Positions 1 through 9,309 of a stretch of 64,000 bases of DNA are shown here, piece by piece. The notes below the pieces were generated by a model. The model was not told where the DNA came from. It searched no databases and worked only from the letters and a program-made list of their open reading frames with translations. The DNA comes from Lacustribacter sp964460315 (GTDB lineage: Bacteria > Pseudomonadota > Gammaproteobacteria > Burkholderiales > Burkholderiaceae_A). The DNA lies in NCBI GenBank assembly GCA_964460315.1, contig CAYWPQ010000005.1, forward strand, positions 1 through 64,000, in the 5' to 3' direction. The stretch's first letter is position 1; every line of letters starts with the position of its first letter. The position numbers and the translations under genes were made by a program.

Positions 1-41
1 AAATCACCGATGTCCGGTACCTTTAACTCGATCGCTGCCAT
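1..41 (-). CDS. aceF: Start of pyruvate dehydrogenase E2 (dihydrolipoamide acetyltransferase), partial
   Basis: Only the first 13 codons lie in the window; the gene runs off the left edge. The N-terminus reads MAAIELKVPDIGD, the usual start of a lipoyl domain of E2 acyltransferases. The ATG (41-39) follows a good AAGGAG ribosome-binding site. It lies 27 bases downstream of the aceE stop on the same strand, so aceE and aceF form one operon, as is usual. E2 is the core of the pyruvate dehydrogenase complex and carries the acetyl group on lipoyl-lysine. The identity rests on a short peptide plus the context. Confidence 0.85.
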   Translation of the reverse strand, partial: MAAIELKVPDIGD

Positions 42-68
42 CTTGGTTGTCTCCTTTGCCGTCGGCGC

Positions 69-2744
69 TTAGACCGACATCGGGCTGGGTCGGGATGTCT
101 TGATGCCGTATTTCTTGATGGCGTCTTCCACCACCGACATCTTGATCTTTCCTTCATCAGCAAGGCCACGAAGTGCCGCCACCGCAACATAGCGACGGTC
201 CACTTCGAAGAACTCGCGAAGCTTGGCGCGTGTGTCGGATCGGCCAAAGCCATCGGTGCCAAGGGTGATGTAGCGACGCCCGGCCGGCACATAGGGGCGG
301 ATCTGATCCGAGAAAAGCCGCATGTAATCGGTCGCCGCCACGATGGGGCCTTCCTGAGAGGCGAGCTGCTGGGTGACATAAGGCACCTTGGCCGGCGCGG
401 AAGGATTCAAAAGGTTGAATCGCTCACACTCAATGCCGTCCCGACGAAGCTCGGTGAAGCTTGGGCAGCTCCAGACATCGGCGGCCACGCCGAAATCGGC
501 ATGAAGCATGGCGGCTGCCTCGATCACTTCGCGAAGAATGGTGCCGCTACCCAGAAGCTGAACGCGAGTCTTCGATGACCGATCGCCCTCTTTCAAGAGA
601 TACATACCCCGCAGAATCTGCTCTTCGGTGCCTGGCTTCAAACCGGGGTGAGCGTAGTTTTCATTCATCAGAGTGATGTAGAAAAACACGTCTTCCTGTT
701 CGGCCACCATCCGCTTTAATCCGGAGTGCAGAATGACCGCGACCTCATGCGCAAAGGTGGGGTCGTAAGACACACAATTCGGGATGACGGACGAAAGAAT
801 ATGGCTGTGGCCGTCTTCGTGCTGAAGGCCTTCCCCGTTCAACGTGGTTCGTCCCGCCGTGCCGCCCATCAAAAAGCCGCGAGCCCGCATGTCACCAGCC
901 GCCCAGGCCAGATCGCCCACACGCTGCAGGCCAAACATGGAGTAGTAAACAAAGAACGGGATCATGATGCGGTTATTCGTGGAATAGCTGGTTGCAGCCG
1001 CGATCCAGGAACTCATTCCGCCCGCTTCATTAATTCCTTCCTGAAGAATTTGTCCTTTGACGTCTTCACGGTAATACATCACCTGATCGCGATCCACAGG
1101 CTCGTACTTCTGAGCCTCAACGGAATAGATACCAATCTGCCGGAACAGGCCTTCCATGCCAAAGGTTCTTGCCTCATCCACCAGAATCGGCACCACACGC
1201 GGGCCCAGTTCTTTATCACGCAGCAGCTGTGTAAGGCAGCGAACGTATGCCTGGGTGGTGGAGATCTCGCGGCCCTCGGCCGTGGCCTCGAGCACTGGGG
1301 CAAAAATGTCGAGTGCAGGCACCGGCAGTTGTTCGTCAGCCTTCTCGCGACGTGATGGCAGATAGCCGCCAAGGCTCTTGCGGCGCTCGTGCAGGTATTG
1401 CATCTCGGGCGCGTCATCCGAGGGCTTGTAAAACGGAATATCCTGAAGCTGCTCGTCACTGACTGGGATGCCGAAGCGGTCACGGAACTCGTGAATCGTC
1501 ATGTCGTCCAGCTTCTTCGTCTGGTGTGCCGTGTTGCGGCCCTCGGCCACCTTGCCCATGCCATAGCCCTTGATGGTCTTCACCAAAATCACGGTGGGCT
1601 GGCCTTTGTGCCTGCTTGCCGCCGAAAAAGCCGCGTAGATTTTATTGGGGTCATGGCCACCACGATTCAGACGCCAGATGTCGTCGTCGGTCATGCGAGA
1701 AACCATCTCGAGAAGTTTCGGATGCTTGCCGAAGAAATGCTTACGAACGTAGGCGCCATCATTGGCTTTGTAATTCTGGTATTCGCCGTCAACGGTCTCC
1801 ATCATGACCTTCTGAAGGATGCCTTCCTTGTCTTTGGCCAGCAGCGGGTCCCAATAAGAACCCCAGATCACCTTGATCACATTCCAGCCAGCACCGCGAA
1901 AGTCACTTTCGAGCTCTTGAATGATTTTTCCGTTGCCGCGCACAGGGCCATCGAGGCGCTGCAGATTGCAGTTCACAACAAACACCAGGTTGTCGAGCTT
2001 TTCGCGCGAAGCAAGCCCAATCGCACCCATCGACTCCGGCTCATCCATCTCGCCGTCGCCACAGAACGCCCAGACCTTGCGCTCTTCGGTGTCGGCAAGC
2101 CCCCGTGCATGCATGTACTTTAAGAATCGAGCCTGATAGATGGCCATTAATGGGCCAAGACCCATCGACACCGTGGGGAACTGCCAGAAATTGGGCATGA
2201 GCTTGGGGTGTGGATAGCTTGATAGCCCTTTGCCGTCGACCTCACGTCGAAAGTTGATCAACTGGTCTTCCGAAATGCGCCCCTCAAGGAAAGCCCGGGC
2301 ATAGATGCCTGGCGATGAATGACCCTGAATGAAAAGGAGGTCATGGCCCTTCGGGTGATCAGGGCCTTTCCAGAAATGGTTAAAGCCAATGCCCAGCATG
2401 TTGGCCAGGGACTGAAAGCTTGAGATGTGCCCGCCAAGGTCGCCCTCGCCTCGGTTGGCGCGGACCACCATGGCCATGGCGTTCCAGCGCATCCATGAAC
2501 GCAGGCGTTCTTCGTATTCCTGGTTTCCGGGGCAGTGTTCTTCTAGCGCCGTGGGAATGGTGTTGACGTACGCGGTGTTGGCGGAAAAAGGGATGAACCC
2601 GCCCGATCGTCTTGTCTGATCGATCAGGGTCTCCAGAAGGAACTGCGCGCGCTCCGGCCCTTCGCGCTCAATCACTGCCTCGAGCGACTCAAGCCACTCC
2701 TTGGTCTCGACTTCATCCATGTCGATGCGCTTTGCGTCCGTCAT
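69..2744 (-). CDS. aceE: Pyruvate dehydrogenase E1 component, homodimeric type
   Basis: Decarboxylates pyruvate with thiamine diphosphate and passes the acetyl group to E2. The product has 891 residues, close to the E. coli AceE length. The thiamine-diphosphate motif is visible (GDGEMDEPES, ending in NCN about 30 residues later), and the sequence matches AceE throughout. An in-frame extension reaches 2909, but the ATG at 2744 has a TAAGGAG ribosome-binding site and gives the family N-terminus (MTDAKRIDMDEVE), so that start is chosen. It is the first gene of an operon with aceF. The upstream region is shared with a divergent histidine kinase and holds operator-like repeats. Confidence 0.97.
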   Translation of the reverse strand: MTDAKRIDMDEVETKEWLESLEAVIEREGPERAQFLLETLIDQTRRSGGFIPFSANTAYVNTIPTALEEHCPGNQEYEERLRSWMRWNAMAMVVRANRGEGDLGGHISSFQSLANMLGIGFNHFWKGPDHPKGHDLLFIQGHSSPGIYARAFLEGRISEDQLINFRREVDGKGLSSYPHPKLMPNFWQFPTVSMGLGPLMAIYQARFLKYMHARGLADTEERKVWAFCGDGEMDEPESMGAIGLASREKLDNLVFVVNCNLQRLDGPVRGNGKIIQELESDFRGAGWNVIKVIWGSYWDPLLAKDKEGILQKVMMETVDGEYQNYKANDGAYVRKHFFGKHPKLLEMVSRMTDDDIWRLNRGGHDPNKIYAAFSAASRHKGQPTVILVKTIKGYGMGKVAEGRNTAHQTKKLDDMTIHEFRDRFGIPVSDEQLQDIPFYKPSDDAPEMQYLHERRKSLGGYLPSRREKADEQLPVPALDIFAPVLEATAEGREISTTQAYVRCLTQLLRDKELGPRVVPILVDEARTFGMEGLFRQIGIYSVEAQKYEPVDRDQVMYYREDVKGQILQEGINEAGGMSSWIAAATSYSTNNRIMIPFFVYYSMFGLQRVGDLAWAAGDMRARGFLMGGTAGRTTLNGEGLQHEDGHSHILSSVIPNCVSYDPTFAHEVAVILHSGLKRMVAEQEDVFFYITLMNENYAHPGLKPGTEEQILRGMYLLKEGDRSSKTRVQLLGSGTILREVIEAAAMLHADFGVAADVWSCPSFTELRRDGIECERFNLLNPSAPAKVPYVTQQLASQEGPIVAATDYMRLFSDQIRPYVPAGRRYITLGTDGFGRSDTRAKLREFFEVDRRYVAVAALRGLADEGKIKMSVVEDAIKKYGIKTSRPSPMSV

Positions 2745-2903
2745 GCGGGTCTCCTTAGAAAGCTGTTGTTTTAATGACCACCATTGTGTTGAGTAGGTTC
2801 TGCCCAAGGCAAGCACTTTTTCACGATGCGGCAGAATATTTCGTATTATAAAAAATAAGCTAGCGATTACCCTAGGGTCAGCTTCGATACACTCAAGCTT
2901 CCC
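2745..2903. promoter_or_regulatory. Divergent control region of aceE and a histidine kinase gene, with operator-like repeats
   Basis: This 159-base AT-rich gap holds the leftward aceE promoter and the rightward kinase promoter. Two similar elements face each other: TTTTCACGATGCGGCA at 2818-2833 and TTTCGTATTATAAAAA at 2839-2854. The reverse complement of the second resembles the first. Closely related elements lie upstream of aceA. A perfect palindrome ACCCTAGGGT sits at 2869-2878, 26 bases before the kinase ATG. The elements are seen in the sequence; their role as binding sites is inferred. Confidence 0.5.
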
Positions 2904-5303
2904 ATGCAATCACGCCCCAATTCCTCCAGTCGCGCGCTTTTGAAGGCGCTGAACCAGGCCAAACTCCCTGGGCGCCCAACCGCGAGATGGGTGCTGCTTA
3001 CCCCTGTTTTGGCCTTGGTCGCCCTGACCCTGCTGATGGGCGCGACGGTCTGGTATCTGAGCGAATCGGAAAAAACCCAGCAGGCGCAAGCCTTAAGGGG
3101 AGATGTCGAGAGCACCCAAAGAACGATTCGAGAGCGGCTTCAGTCCCACGAGCAAGAGTTGCAGTCCATCGCCAACTTTCTTGCCGAACGAGGCAACGAA
3201 ACTCAATTCAGAATTCTTGCCGAATCATTCTTCGCGCAGAGTGCCGAGGCCACCTTTTTGGCATGGATCGACTTAAGTGGTGTGGTGCGGTCGGTTCGAA
3301 CATCCCAGAGCATTCCCAGCGAAAGCTTCGACCGAGTTGGGGTCCCCCTTCAAAAGATCAAGCGCATCGAAGCGTTTAGTCGCGCCCTTTCTAATCGTAA
3401 GTCCGAGTATTCCGAACCCATGCCGGGCAAGACCACAGGCACTGATCTCGATGTTGTGGTTCCGATCATGCAGGACGGACTGCCCAAAGGCGCGGTGATT
3501 GCCACCTATTCACTGACAAGCCTCTTACTGAATACGGTTCCCACTGAAATTTCGAATCGGGTTGCCTTCACGCTCACCGACAGCCGAGGCGTGACCTTGG
3601 CCCAGACCCGCAACGCCATCGAGTTGATGAACAAGCCCCAGCATGAGGTTGGTCTTGACCCCATCGGACAGTTGATTCGTATGAGAGGCTACGCGCTGAC
3701 TTCCGTCGGCTCGTTTCTGAGCAATGTCATCACTACCCTGATTGCAGGGCTCATCACGCTGGCTGTGGTGAGCCAGGTGCTCATCTGGCGAAACACCCGC
3801 AAGCGCCTTGGCGTGGAGTCAGTACTTGCCGAGGAAACCGCATTTCGTCGCGCCATGGAGAATTCCATGTCCACGGGCATGCGGGTGATTAACCTGGAGG
3901 GGCAGATCACCTATGTCAACCCAGCGTTTTGCCGAATGGTGGGGTTTGGCGCCGAAGAGCTCACGGGTGCATCACCACCCTTTCCTTATTGGCCAGCCGA
4001 CACCAAAGACCAGCTTCAGAAAAATCTGGACCGGATGCTTTCGGGTGAAAGCCCCCCATCGGGTCTGCCCATCAACATCATGCGCAAGGATGGTTCGCGG
4101 CTGATCGTGCGGATGTACACCTCGCCACTGATTGACCATACCGGCGAGCAGACTGGCTGGATGACCTCAGTGACGGACATCACCGAGCAGACACGAATTC
4201 GGCAAGAACTCGCCCAGGCCCAGGAGCGATTCATCACCGTGTTGCAGGCGCTGGATGCTGCCGTGTCGGTGGCCACGCCGACACCGGATGACGAACTTCT
4301 GTTTGCCAATCAGGCCTACAAGAAATGGTTTGGCAATTCACTGGACAATGGCCATCGCTACCTTTGTGCGACGGCCAGCGGGCCTTGGGCGGATGTCCGC
4401 GAGGTGTTCAGTCCACTGGTTCAGCGATGGTTCGAGGTTCGTGTTCGAAATATTCAATGGGTCGATGGCCGCAATGTCGAAATGGTTGTGGCCACCGACA
4501 TCACCCAGGAACGGGCCACTGAAGTAGCGCAACGAGAACAGCATGAACGACTGCAGCAGACAGCGCGACTCATCACGATGGGTGAAATGGCCTCATCTCT
4601 TGCCCACGAGCTCAACCAGCCACTCACCGCCATTGCCAACTACACCTCGGGTGCCGCGTCTCGGCTTCGACTCTCACAATCCAGAGGCGAGCCGCCCTCC
4701 ACAGACGATCTCATCGAACTTCTGGGGAAAACAGCGAGACAGGCCGAACGGGCCGGCCAGGTGATTCGACGCATTCGAAGCTTCGTGAAGCGTAACGACC
4801 CCATTCGCAAGCCGACCACAGCAAGCTCGATCGTGGCGGACACCCTGGGTCTTGCCGAAATCGATGCCCGCGAACGAGGGCTCGAGATTATTCAGCATGT
4901 GCACGAGCCGCTGCCACTTCTGAATGTCGACCCCATTTTGATTGAACAGGTTTTGCTGAATCTGGTGAAAAACGGCCTGGATGCGATGCGCGATTCCGAG
5001 CACCATCAGCTCGTTGTGGATGTGAGCATGAGCGGCGATCAGGTCATGTTTTCTGTGATGGACCGTGGCCACGGGGTGCCCGCCGAGATGCGCGGCCGGC
5101 TTTTTGATTCCTTTTACACCACGAAGTCCGATGGTATGGGGATGGGTTTGAACATCTGCCGCTCCATCATCGAATCTCACCAAGGGCGGCTCTGGTTCGA
5201 TGACAACCCAGAGGGCGGCTGCACCTTTCGGTTTACATTACCCGTATTACCATCTGATCTAGCCAATACCGTTTTGTCGTCACCGAAGGAGCCTCCAACA
5301 TGA
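2904..5303 (+). CDS. PAS-domain sensor histidine kinase, membrane-bound
   Basis: A 799-residue two-component sensor. A membrane segment at about residues 29-51 and a second at about 270-292 enclose a sensor region of about 220 residues that is probably periplasmic. A clear PAS domain follows (about 310-425) and a second PAS-like region (about 440-540). The phospho-acceptor box AHELNQPLTAIANY has its His near residue 568. The ATP-binding part shows the N box (LNLVKNGLDAM) and a glycine-rich GMGMGLNI loop. This H-box type is that of FixL/DctB-like kinases. The last codon overlaps the response regulator start by 4 bases, so the two are a pair. The input signal is unknown; divergence from aceE suggests a link to carbon or pyruvate status. 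Confidence 0.9.
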   Translation: MQSRPNSSSRALLKALNQAKLPGRPTARWVLLTPVLALVALTLLMGATVWYLSESEKTQQAQALRGDVESTQRTIRERLQSHEQELQSIANFLAERGNETQFRILAESFFAQSAEATFLAWIDLSGVVRSVRTSQSIPSESFDRVGVPLQKIKRIEAFSRALSNRKSEYSEPMPGKTTGTDLDVVVPIMQDGLPKGAVIATYSLTSLLLNTVPTEISNRVAFTLTDSRGVTLAQTRNAIELMNKPQHEVGLDPIGQLIRMRGYALTSVGSFLSNVITTLIAGLITLAVVSQVLIWRNTRKRLGVESVLAEETAFRRAMENSMSTGMRVINLEGQITYVNPAFCRMVGFGAEELTGASPPFPYWPADTKDQLQKNLDRMLSGESPPSGLPINIMRKDGSRLIVRMYTSPLIDHTGEQTGWMTSVTDITEQTRIRQELAQAQERFITVLQALDAAVSVATPTPDDELLFANQAYKKWFGNSLDNGHRYLCATASGPWADVREVFSPLVQRWFEVRVRNIQWVDGRNVEMVVATDITQERATEVAQREQHERLQQTARLITMGEMASSLAHELNQPLTAIANYTSGAASRLRLSQSRGEPPSTDDLIELLGKTARQAERAGQVIRRIRSFVKRNDPIRKPTTASSIVADTLGLAEIDARERGLEIIQHVHEPLPLLNVDPILIEQVLLNLVKNGLDAMRDSEHHQLVVDVSMSGDQVMFSVMDRGHGVPAEMRGRLFDSFYTTKSDGMGMGLNICRSIIESHQGRLWFDDNPEGGCTFRFTLPVLPSDLANTVLSSPKEPPT

Positions 5304-5944
5304 ATGCCGATTTATCCCGCGCGAGTCACCAAGAGATCGTCTATGTGGTGGATGACGATGAAGCCGTCCGCGACTCGCTGCGCTGGCTGCTTGAGGGACA
5401 CGGCTTTCGGGCGACAGTTTTTGACAGCGCCGAGCGCTTTTTGAGTTCGCTCCCCCCCGGTGCGATGGGCCCGATGCATGGCTGCCTGATTGCCGACGTG
5501 AGAATGCCCGGAATGACCGGGACCGAGCTTCACGACGAGCTGATTCGTCGGAACATTCAGATCCCCCTCATTTTTATTACAGGCCACGGCTCCGTTCCCA
5601 TGGCGGTCAACAGCATGAAAAAGGGGGCGGTTGATTTTCTGGAAAAGCCCTTCAATGACGAACAGCTCTGCATGCTGGTCGCAAGCGCCTTTCAGAAAGT
5701 TCGCGACGAAGGGTCCAAGAGCGTGTTGTCAAAACGTGCGCAAGAGCTTTTGGCGAGGCTGACCCCGCGCGAAGAACAGGTGCTCGACCGCATTGTCGCG
5801 GGCCGCCTGAATAAGCAGATTGCCGATGACCTTGATATCAGCATCAAAACCGTGGAGGCTCACCGGGCCAATATCATGGACAAGATCGAGGCCCGCACCA
5901 TGGCCGACCTGATGAAGACCGCGCTTGCCGCCCGACAGGCATAG
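5300..5944 (+). CDS. Response regulator, FixJ/TodT type with LuxR DNA-binding domain
   Basis: A 214-residue regulator. The receiver domain (about 15-130) has the acidic pair in VVDDDE, the phospho-acceptor Asp66 in LIADVRMPGMTG, and the conserved Lys in EKPF. A LuxR/FixJ-type helix-turn-helix follows (about 148-210; LTPREEQVLDRIVAG, then KTVEAHRANIMDKIEAR). It is translationally coupled to the kinase (ATGA overlap at 5300-5303) and is its likely partner. Likely targets include the divergent aceE operon, but the sequence does not prove this. Confidence 0.92.
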   Translation: MNADLSRASHQEIVYVVDDDEAVRDSLRWLLEGHGFRATVFDSAERFLSSLPPGAMGPMHGCLIADVRMPGMTGTELHDELIRRNIQIPLIFITGHGSVPMAVNSMKKGAVDFLEKPFNDEQLCMLVASAFQKVRDEGSKSVLSKRAQELLARLTPREEQVLDRIVAGRLNKQIADDLDISIKTVEAHRANIMDKIEARTMADLMKTALAARQA

Positions 5945-5952
5945 AGGAGTGC

Positions 5953-5958
5953 TATAAT
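5953..5958 (+). promoter_or_regulatory. Probable -10 element of tRNA-Arg
   Basis: A consensus TATAAT lies 12 bases before the mature 5' end of the tRNA. I see no clear -35 hexamer at the usual distance, which falls inside the end of the response regulator gene. Confidence 0.45.
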
Positions 5959-5970
5959 TCACCGCTTCGC

Positions 5971-6047
5971 GCGGCTGTAGCTCAGATGGATAGAGTACCT
6001 GGCTACGAACCAGGGGGTCGTGGGTTCAATTCCTGCCAGCCGCGCCA
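5971..6047 (+). tRNA. tRNA-Arg (anticodon ACG)
   Basis: A 77-base tRNA with encoded CCA. The acceptor stem GCGGCTG pairs with CAGCCGC, followed by discriminator G and CCA. The D arm begins TAGCTCAG, the anticodon stem CTGG/CCAG encloses CTACGAA with anticodon ACG, and the T loop is GGTTCAATTCC. It resembles tRNA-Arg(ACG) of E. coli. The A at position 34 is normally deaminated to inosine to read CGN codons (known for this tRNA). Confidence 0.97.
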
Positions 6048-6058
6048 CTTTTCAAGGG

Positions 6059-7282
6059 TCATTCGACCCGAAGTGCATCCACCGGCTTAAGCCGTGATGC
6101 TTTGGCCGCGGGATACCAGCCAAAAAACACCCCAATCGCCGCAGAAAACCCAAACGCTAAAGCCACCGAGATCAGGGTGATTTCAATCAATAGCCCGCTG
6201 AAGCTGGCTATGCCCCAGGCGGCAAGCACCCCCAGGGCCACGCCAATCGAGCCTCCGGCAAGGCAGATCACGATGGCCTCGATCAGGAACTGGCGAAGGA
6301 TGTCTCGCTGACGGGCGCCGATCGCCATTCGAATGCCGATCTCTCGGGTTCGCTCGGTCACACTGACCAGCATGATATTCATGATGCCGATGCCCCCCAC
6401 CAGAAGCGACACACCCGCAATCGAACCAAGCATCAGTGCCATGGCCCTGGCTGCGAGCGCCGCGGTTTCGGCAATGGCGGTGAGGTTCCGAATGGTGAAG
6501 TCATTGTCCTGGCCGGGTGCAATTCGATGTCGAAGTCGCAGAAGCTCGGTCACCTCGGCTTCCGCCTCGGCCATTACTTCCGCACCTTTTGCTTGAACGA
6601 GCATCATGCTGATGCTTCCAGGAAAGCTGCTTCGAATCAGCTGCTGACGGGCCGTGGTGAGCGGAATAAAAACCGCATCATCTTGGTCACGTCCGTCAAG
6701 GCTCTGGCCTTTCGAGGCCAAGGTACCAATGACCGTGAATGGAAGATTGCTGATTCGTATTGTTTTTCCAACAGGGGGCTCGTTACCGAAAAGCTGACGG
6801 GCGGTGGTCTGTCCAATCACCGCAACGCGGGTGTAGGAACGCAGATCGTTATCACTGATGAGATCCCCCTGCTGAGGGTCCCATGACCGAAGAGGGAAGT
6901 AATCCGGCGTGACCCCCGTGACCATGGCCGCCCAGTTGGAATTTCCGTAAGCAAGCTGAAAGCTTCGCATCACTAGGGGGGCTACGCGCTGAATGCTTGG
7001 CACGCTGGTAATGGCCTCGGCGTCAGTGACCGTCAGTGTCTGTGCAGCGCCTGCCCCGAAACGCACACCACCCGACGTCTGTGAGCCAGGGAAGATCACC
7101 AAAAGGTGGCTTCCCATGGAACTGATGGTTTGATTGACCAACGACTGGGTGCCGCGACCCACCGCAAGCATGATGACCACCGCGCAGACCCCGATAATCA
7201 CCCCCAACATGGTGAGTGAGGTTCGAAGCCGATTGGTTGAAAGGGCGCGGAAGGCTTCCTCGATCACCTGGGGCGTTTTCAT
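6059..7282 (-). CDS. MacB-type ABC exporter permease subunit
   Basis: 407 residues with the MacB/FtsX layout: one N-terminal membrane segment (LGVIIGVCAVVIMLAVGRG), a large periplasmic domain (about 45-280), then three C-terminal membrane segments. The conserved ERTREIGIRMAIGA motif couples to the ATPase. In E. coli MacB the ATPase and permease are fused; here they are separate genes overlapping by 4 bases (7279-7282). It should work with the upstream ATPase and fusion protein as an efflux or export pump spanning the envelope. No outer-membrane TolC gene is nearby. The substrate is unknown. Confidence 0.92.
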   Translation of the reverse strand: MKTPQVIEEAFRALSTNRLRTSLTMLGVIIGVCAVVIMLAVGRGTQSLVNQTISSMGSHLLVIFPGSQTSGGVRFGAGAAQTLTVTDAEAITSVPSIQRVAPLVMRSFQLAYGNSNWAAMVTGVTPDYFPLRSWDPQQGDLISDNDLRSYTRVAVIGQTTARQLFGNEPPVGKTIRISNLPFTVIGTLASKGQSLDGRDQDDAVFIPLTTARQQLIRSSFPGSISMMLVQAKGAEVMAEAEAEVTELLRLRHRIAPGQDNDFTIRNLTAIAETAALAARAMALMLGSIAGVSLLVGGIGIMNIMLVSVTERTREIGIRMAIGARQRDILRQFLIEAIVICLAGGSIGVALGVLAAWGIASFSGLLIEITLISVALAFGFSAAIGVFFGWYPAAKASRLKPVDALRVE

Positions 7283-7986
7283 TGCAGCCCACCTTCGACC
7301 GGACCGTCGTAGATGACCTTGCCATCCTTTAGGCGCACCAGCCTGCGGCCGAATCGGGCGATATCTGATTCATGGGTCACCAAGATGACGGTGATGCCCT
7401 GCTCGCGATTGAGGCGTTGAATCAGCGACATGATCTCGTTGGAAGTTTGGGTGTCAAGATTGCCCGTGGGCTCGTCCGCAAGCAGCACCGGAGGCTGCAT
7501 CACCAGTGCGCGAGCAATCGCAATGCGCTGCTGCTGGCCGCCCGAGAGCTGATTGGGAAGGCGATCGCCAAAGTCGCGCAGGCCAACCAGCGTAATTTTT
7601 TCGCCAGCACGATTGCGGGCCTGATCACGAGGCATGCCGCTGTAAATGAGCGGCAGAGCAATATTGTCTAACGCCGACATCCGCTTCAAGAGATTGAAAC
7701 CCTGGAACACGAAGCCAAGCTTTCGATTGCGAATGGCTGCCAGCTGGTCGTTGGGCATGCCCGCCACGGATTCACCATCAAGAACGTAGCCGCCCGATGT
7801 GGGTGTGTCCAGGCAACCAAGAATATTCATCAGGGTGGATTTCCCTGAACCCGACTGCCCCATTAAACAGACGAACTCGCCCGATTGAATGTCAAGTGAT
7901 ATGCCATGCAGCACTGGAACGACCGGGGCCCCGGGAGGCTCGTACTGCTTACGAATGTCGACAAGCCGAATCAGCGGGTTCGACAT
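7279..7986 (-). CDS. ABC exporter ATPase of the MacB/LolD type
   Basis: 235 residues with a full set of ABC motifs: Walker A GQSGSGKST, Q-loop region, signature LSGGQQQRIAIA, Walker B VLLADEPTGNLD and the switch His in VTHES. It powers the permease encoded next to it (ATGA overlap) and follows the fusion-protein gene by 2 bases. The N-terminus MSNPLIRLVDIRK is normal for the family. Confidence 0.95.
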   Translation of the reverse strand: MSNPLIRLVDIRKQYEPPGAPVVPVLHGISLDIQSGEFVCLMGQSGSGKSTLMNILGCLDTPTSGGYVLDGESVAGMPNDQLAAIRNRKLGFVFQGFNLLKRMSALDNIALPLIYSGMPRDQARNRAGEKITLVGLRDFGDRLPNQLSGGQQQRIAIARALVMQPPVLLADEPTGNLDTQTSNEIMSLIQRLNREQGITVILVTHESDIARFGRRLVRLKDGKVIYDGPVEGGLQ

Positions 7987-7988
7987 GA

Positions 7989-9143
7989 CTAGAACATGCG
8001 GAAACGAAAGCCACTGGTCTGCTGCGGCCCATTCGCCAACGATGCAGCACGTGTGACCACCTCTTCCCCTTCGGCCAGGCCTTCAAGAATTTGGGTGAAC
8101 CGGCCGTCGGAAAGACCAATCTTCACCGGCCGCTCGAGGAGGCTGCCATCGGCCTGCAAGAGATACACCTTCGAAGCCCCTGCCGCCGCTGGGCCCGGAG
8201 GACTGCCGGAGGCCGGCGGACGAAAGCGCAGCGCTGCTGCGGGAACCCGCAGCACAGCATCTTGACGATTGGTTTCAATCGACACCTGGGCCGTCATGCC
8301 TGGCAACAGAGTGCCGTCTTGGTTGTCGACACTGATGACCACGTTGTAGGTCACGACGTTTTGCTGGCTGACGGGGTTGAGGCGCACCATCTGGACCTTG
8401 GCATTGAAGTCGCGGTCTCGGAAGGCGTCCACAGTAAAGCGAACTGGCTGACCGGGCTTGATTACACCAACATCGGCCTCGGGCACCGAGGTGTTGATCT
8501 GCATTTTTCTTAGGTCTCGGGCGATCTGAAAAAGTGTGGGTGTCTGAAAACTGGCCGCCACCGTTTGGCCAACATCAATGCCACGATTCACCACCGTGCC
8601 GGCAATGGGCGAGCGGATCTTGCTGTAGCCCAGGTTGGTTTTGTCGCGGGAGAGCTGGGCCTGCACCTGAGCCACCTGGGCCCGAGCGGTCATGACGTCG
8701 CGACGAAGGCCATCGAGCGCGCTGTCGGCGACGAAGCCTTTTTCGCGCAACGATTCATTGCGTTTAAGCACAAGCTCCGCGTTGTTCAGATTCGCTGTTG
8801 CCGACGCAAGGCTGGCCTCGGTTTGGCGAATCTGCGCCTCGAGGATGGATGGGTCGAGTTCCGCAAGGAGCTGCCCTTCTTTCACCCGCTGATTGAAGTC
8901 CACATGGAGACGCACAACGGTGCCAGAGATTTGCGTACCAACATTCACAAGTTCAACGGGGTTCAAGGTGCCGTTGGCGGAGACCCGCTGGATGACGGGG
9001 CCGGTATCAACCTTGGCGGTGGACCACTTCGGCTGATCGGCTGCGTTTCTATTGTTCAAGAAGAGCGCCACAGCAACCGCACCCAAGGCCACGGCTATGA
9101 CCGCGATAACTTTTTTCAACGACAAAGACACTTGATGTTTCAA
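7989..9143 (-). CDS. MacA-type periplasmic membrane fusion protein
   Basis: 384 residues, HlyD/RND-adaptor family. An N-terminal membrane anchor (about 11-29) is followed by a split lipoyl/barrel-sandwich domain, an alpha-helical hairpin rich in Ala/Gln/Leu (about 105-170), and beta-barrel and membrane-proximal domains. It bridges the inner-membrane ABC transporter to an outer-membrane channel. It is the first gene of the macA-ATPase-permease operon; order and spacing match MacAB systems. The Pro/Gly-rich insert near residues 305-320 (PPASGSPPGPAAAG) is a local oddity, probably a flexible loop. Confidence 0.93.
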   Translation of the reverse strand: MKHQVSLSLKKVIAVIAVALGAVAVALFLNNRNAADQPKWSTAKVDTGPVIQRVSANGTLNPVELVNVGTQISGTVVRLHVDFNQRVKEGQLLAELDPSILEAQIRQTEASLASATANLNNAELVLKRNESLREKGFVADSALDGLRRDVMTARAQVAQVQAQLSRDKTNLGYSKIRSPIAGTVVNRGIDVGQTVAASFQTPTLFQIARDLRKMQINTSVPEADVGVIKPGQPVRFTVDAFRDRDFNAKVQMVRLNPVSQQNVVTYNVVISVDNQDGTLLPGMTAQVSIETNRQDAVLRVPAAALRFRPPASGSPPGPAAAGASKVYLLQADGSLLERPVKIGLSDGRFTQILEGLAEGEEVVTRAASLANGPQQTSGFRFRMF

Positions 9144-9309
9144 CCTTGAAGAATTGGGCTACGGAATTTCCCTAGTTTAGGCGTTTTTAAGGTCTTGTTG
9201 GCGAGAACACCATTGCCTTAAAACAAACAACGTGCATTTAATGAGTGGGCTGTTTATTAAGCTCATTTAATCAGAGCAGTTCATAACTAAAACGTTCCAA
9301 GGAGACCCA
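9144..9309. promoter_or_regulatory. Divergent region between macA-like and sugar dehydrogenase genes
   Basis: 166 AT-rich bases without a gene. It must contain promoters for both directions. An imperfect inverted repeat is centred on AATGAG (9240-9245) and CTCATT (9262-9267), with flanking T/A bases extending it to about 9237-9270. A strong ribosome-binding site AAGGAG (9299-9304) precedes the dehydrogenase ATG. The repeat could be an operator; no family could be assigned. Confidence 0.3.

Noticed and set aside
1389..2123. Open frame of 244 codons on the plus strand within aceE
   Set aside because: Shadow of aceE in an antisense frame, without a ribosome-binding site or domain.
5971..6047. 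tRNA-Arg as an integration site of a mobile element
   Set aside because: No integrase gene and no repeated tRNA 3' end in the neighbouring sequence.
6055..6068. GGGTC/GACCC hairpin after tRNA-Arg as a terminator
   Set aside because: Only 5 bp, no T run in either direction, and it overlaps the end of the MacB-like gene.
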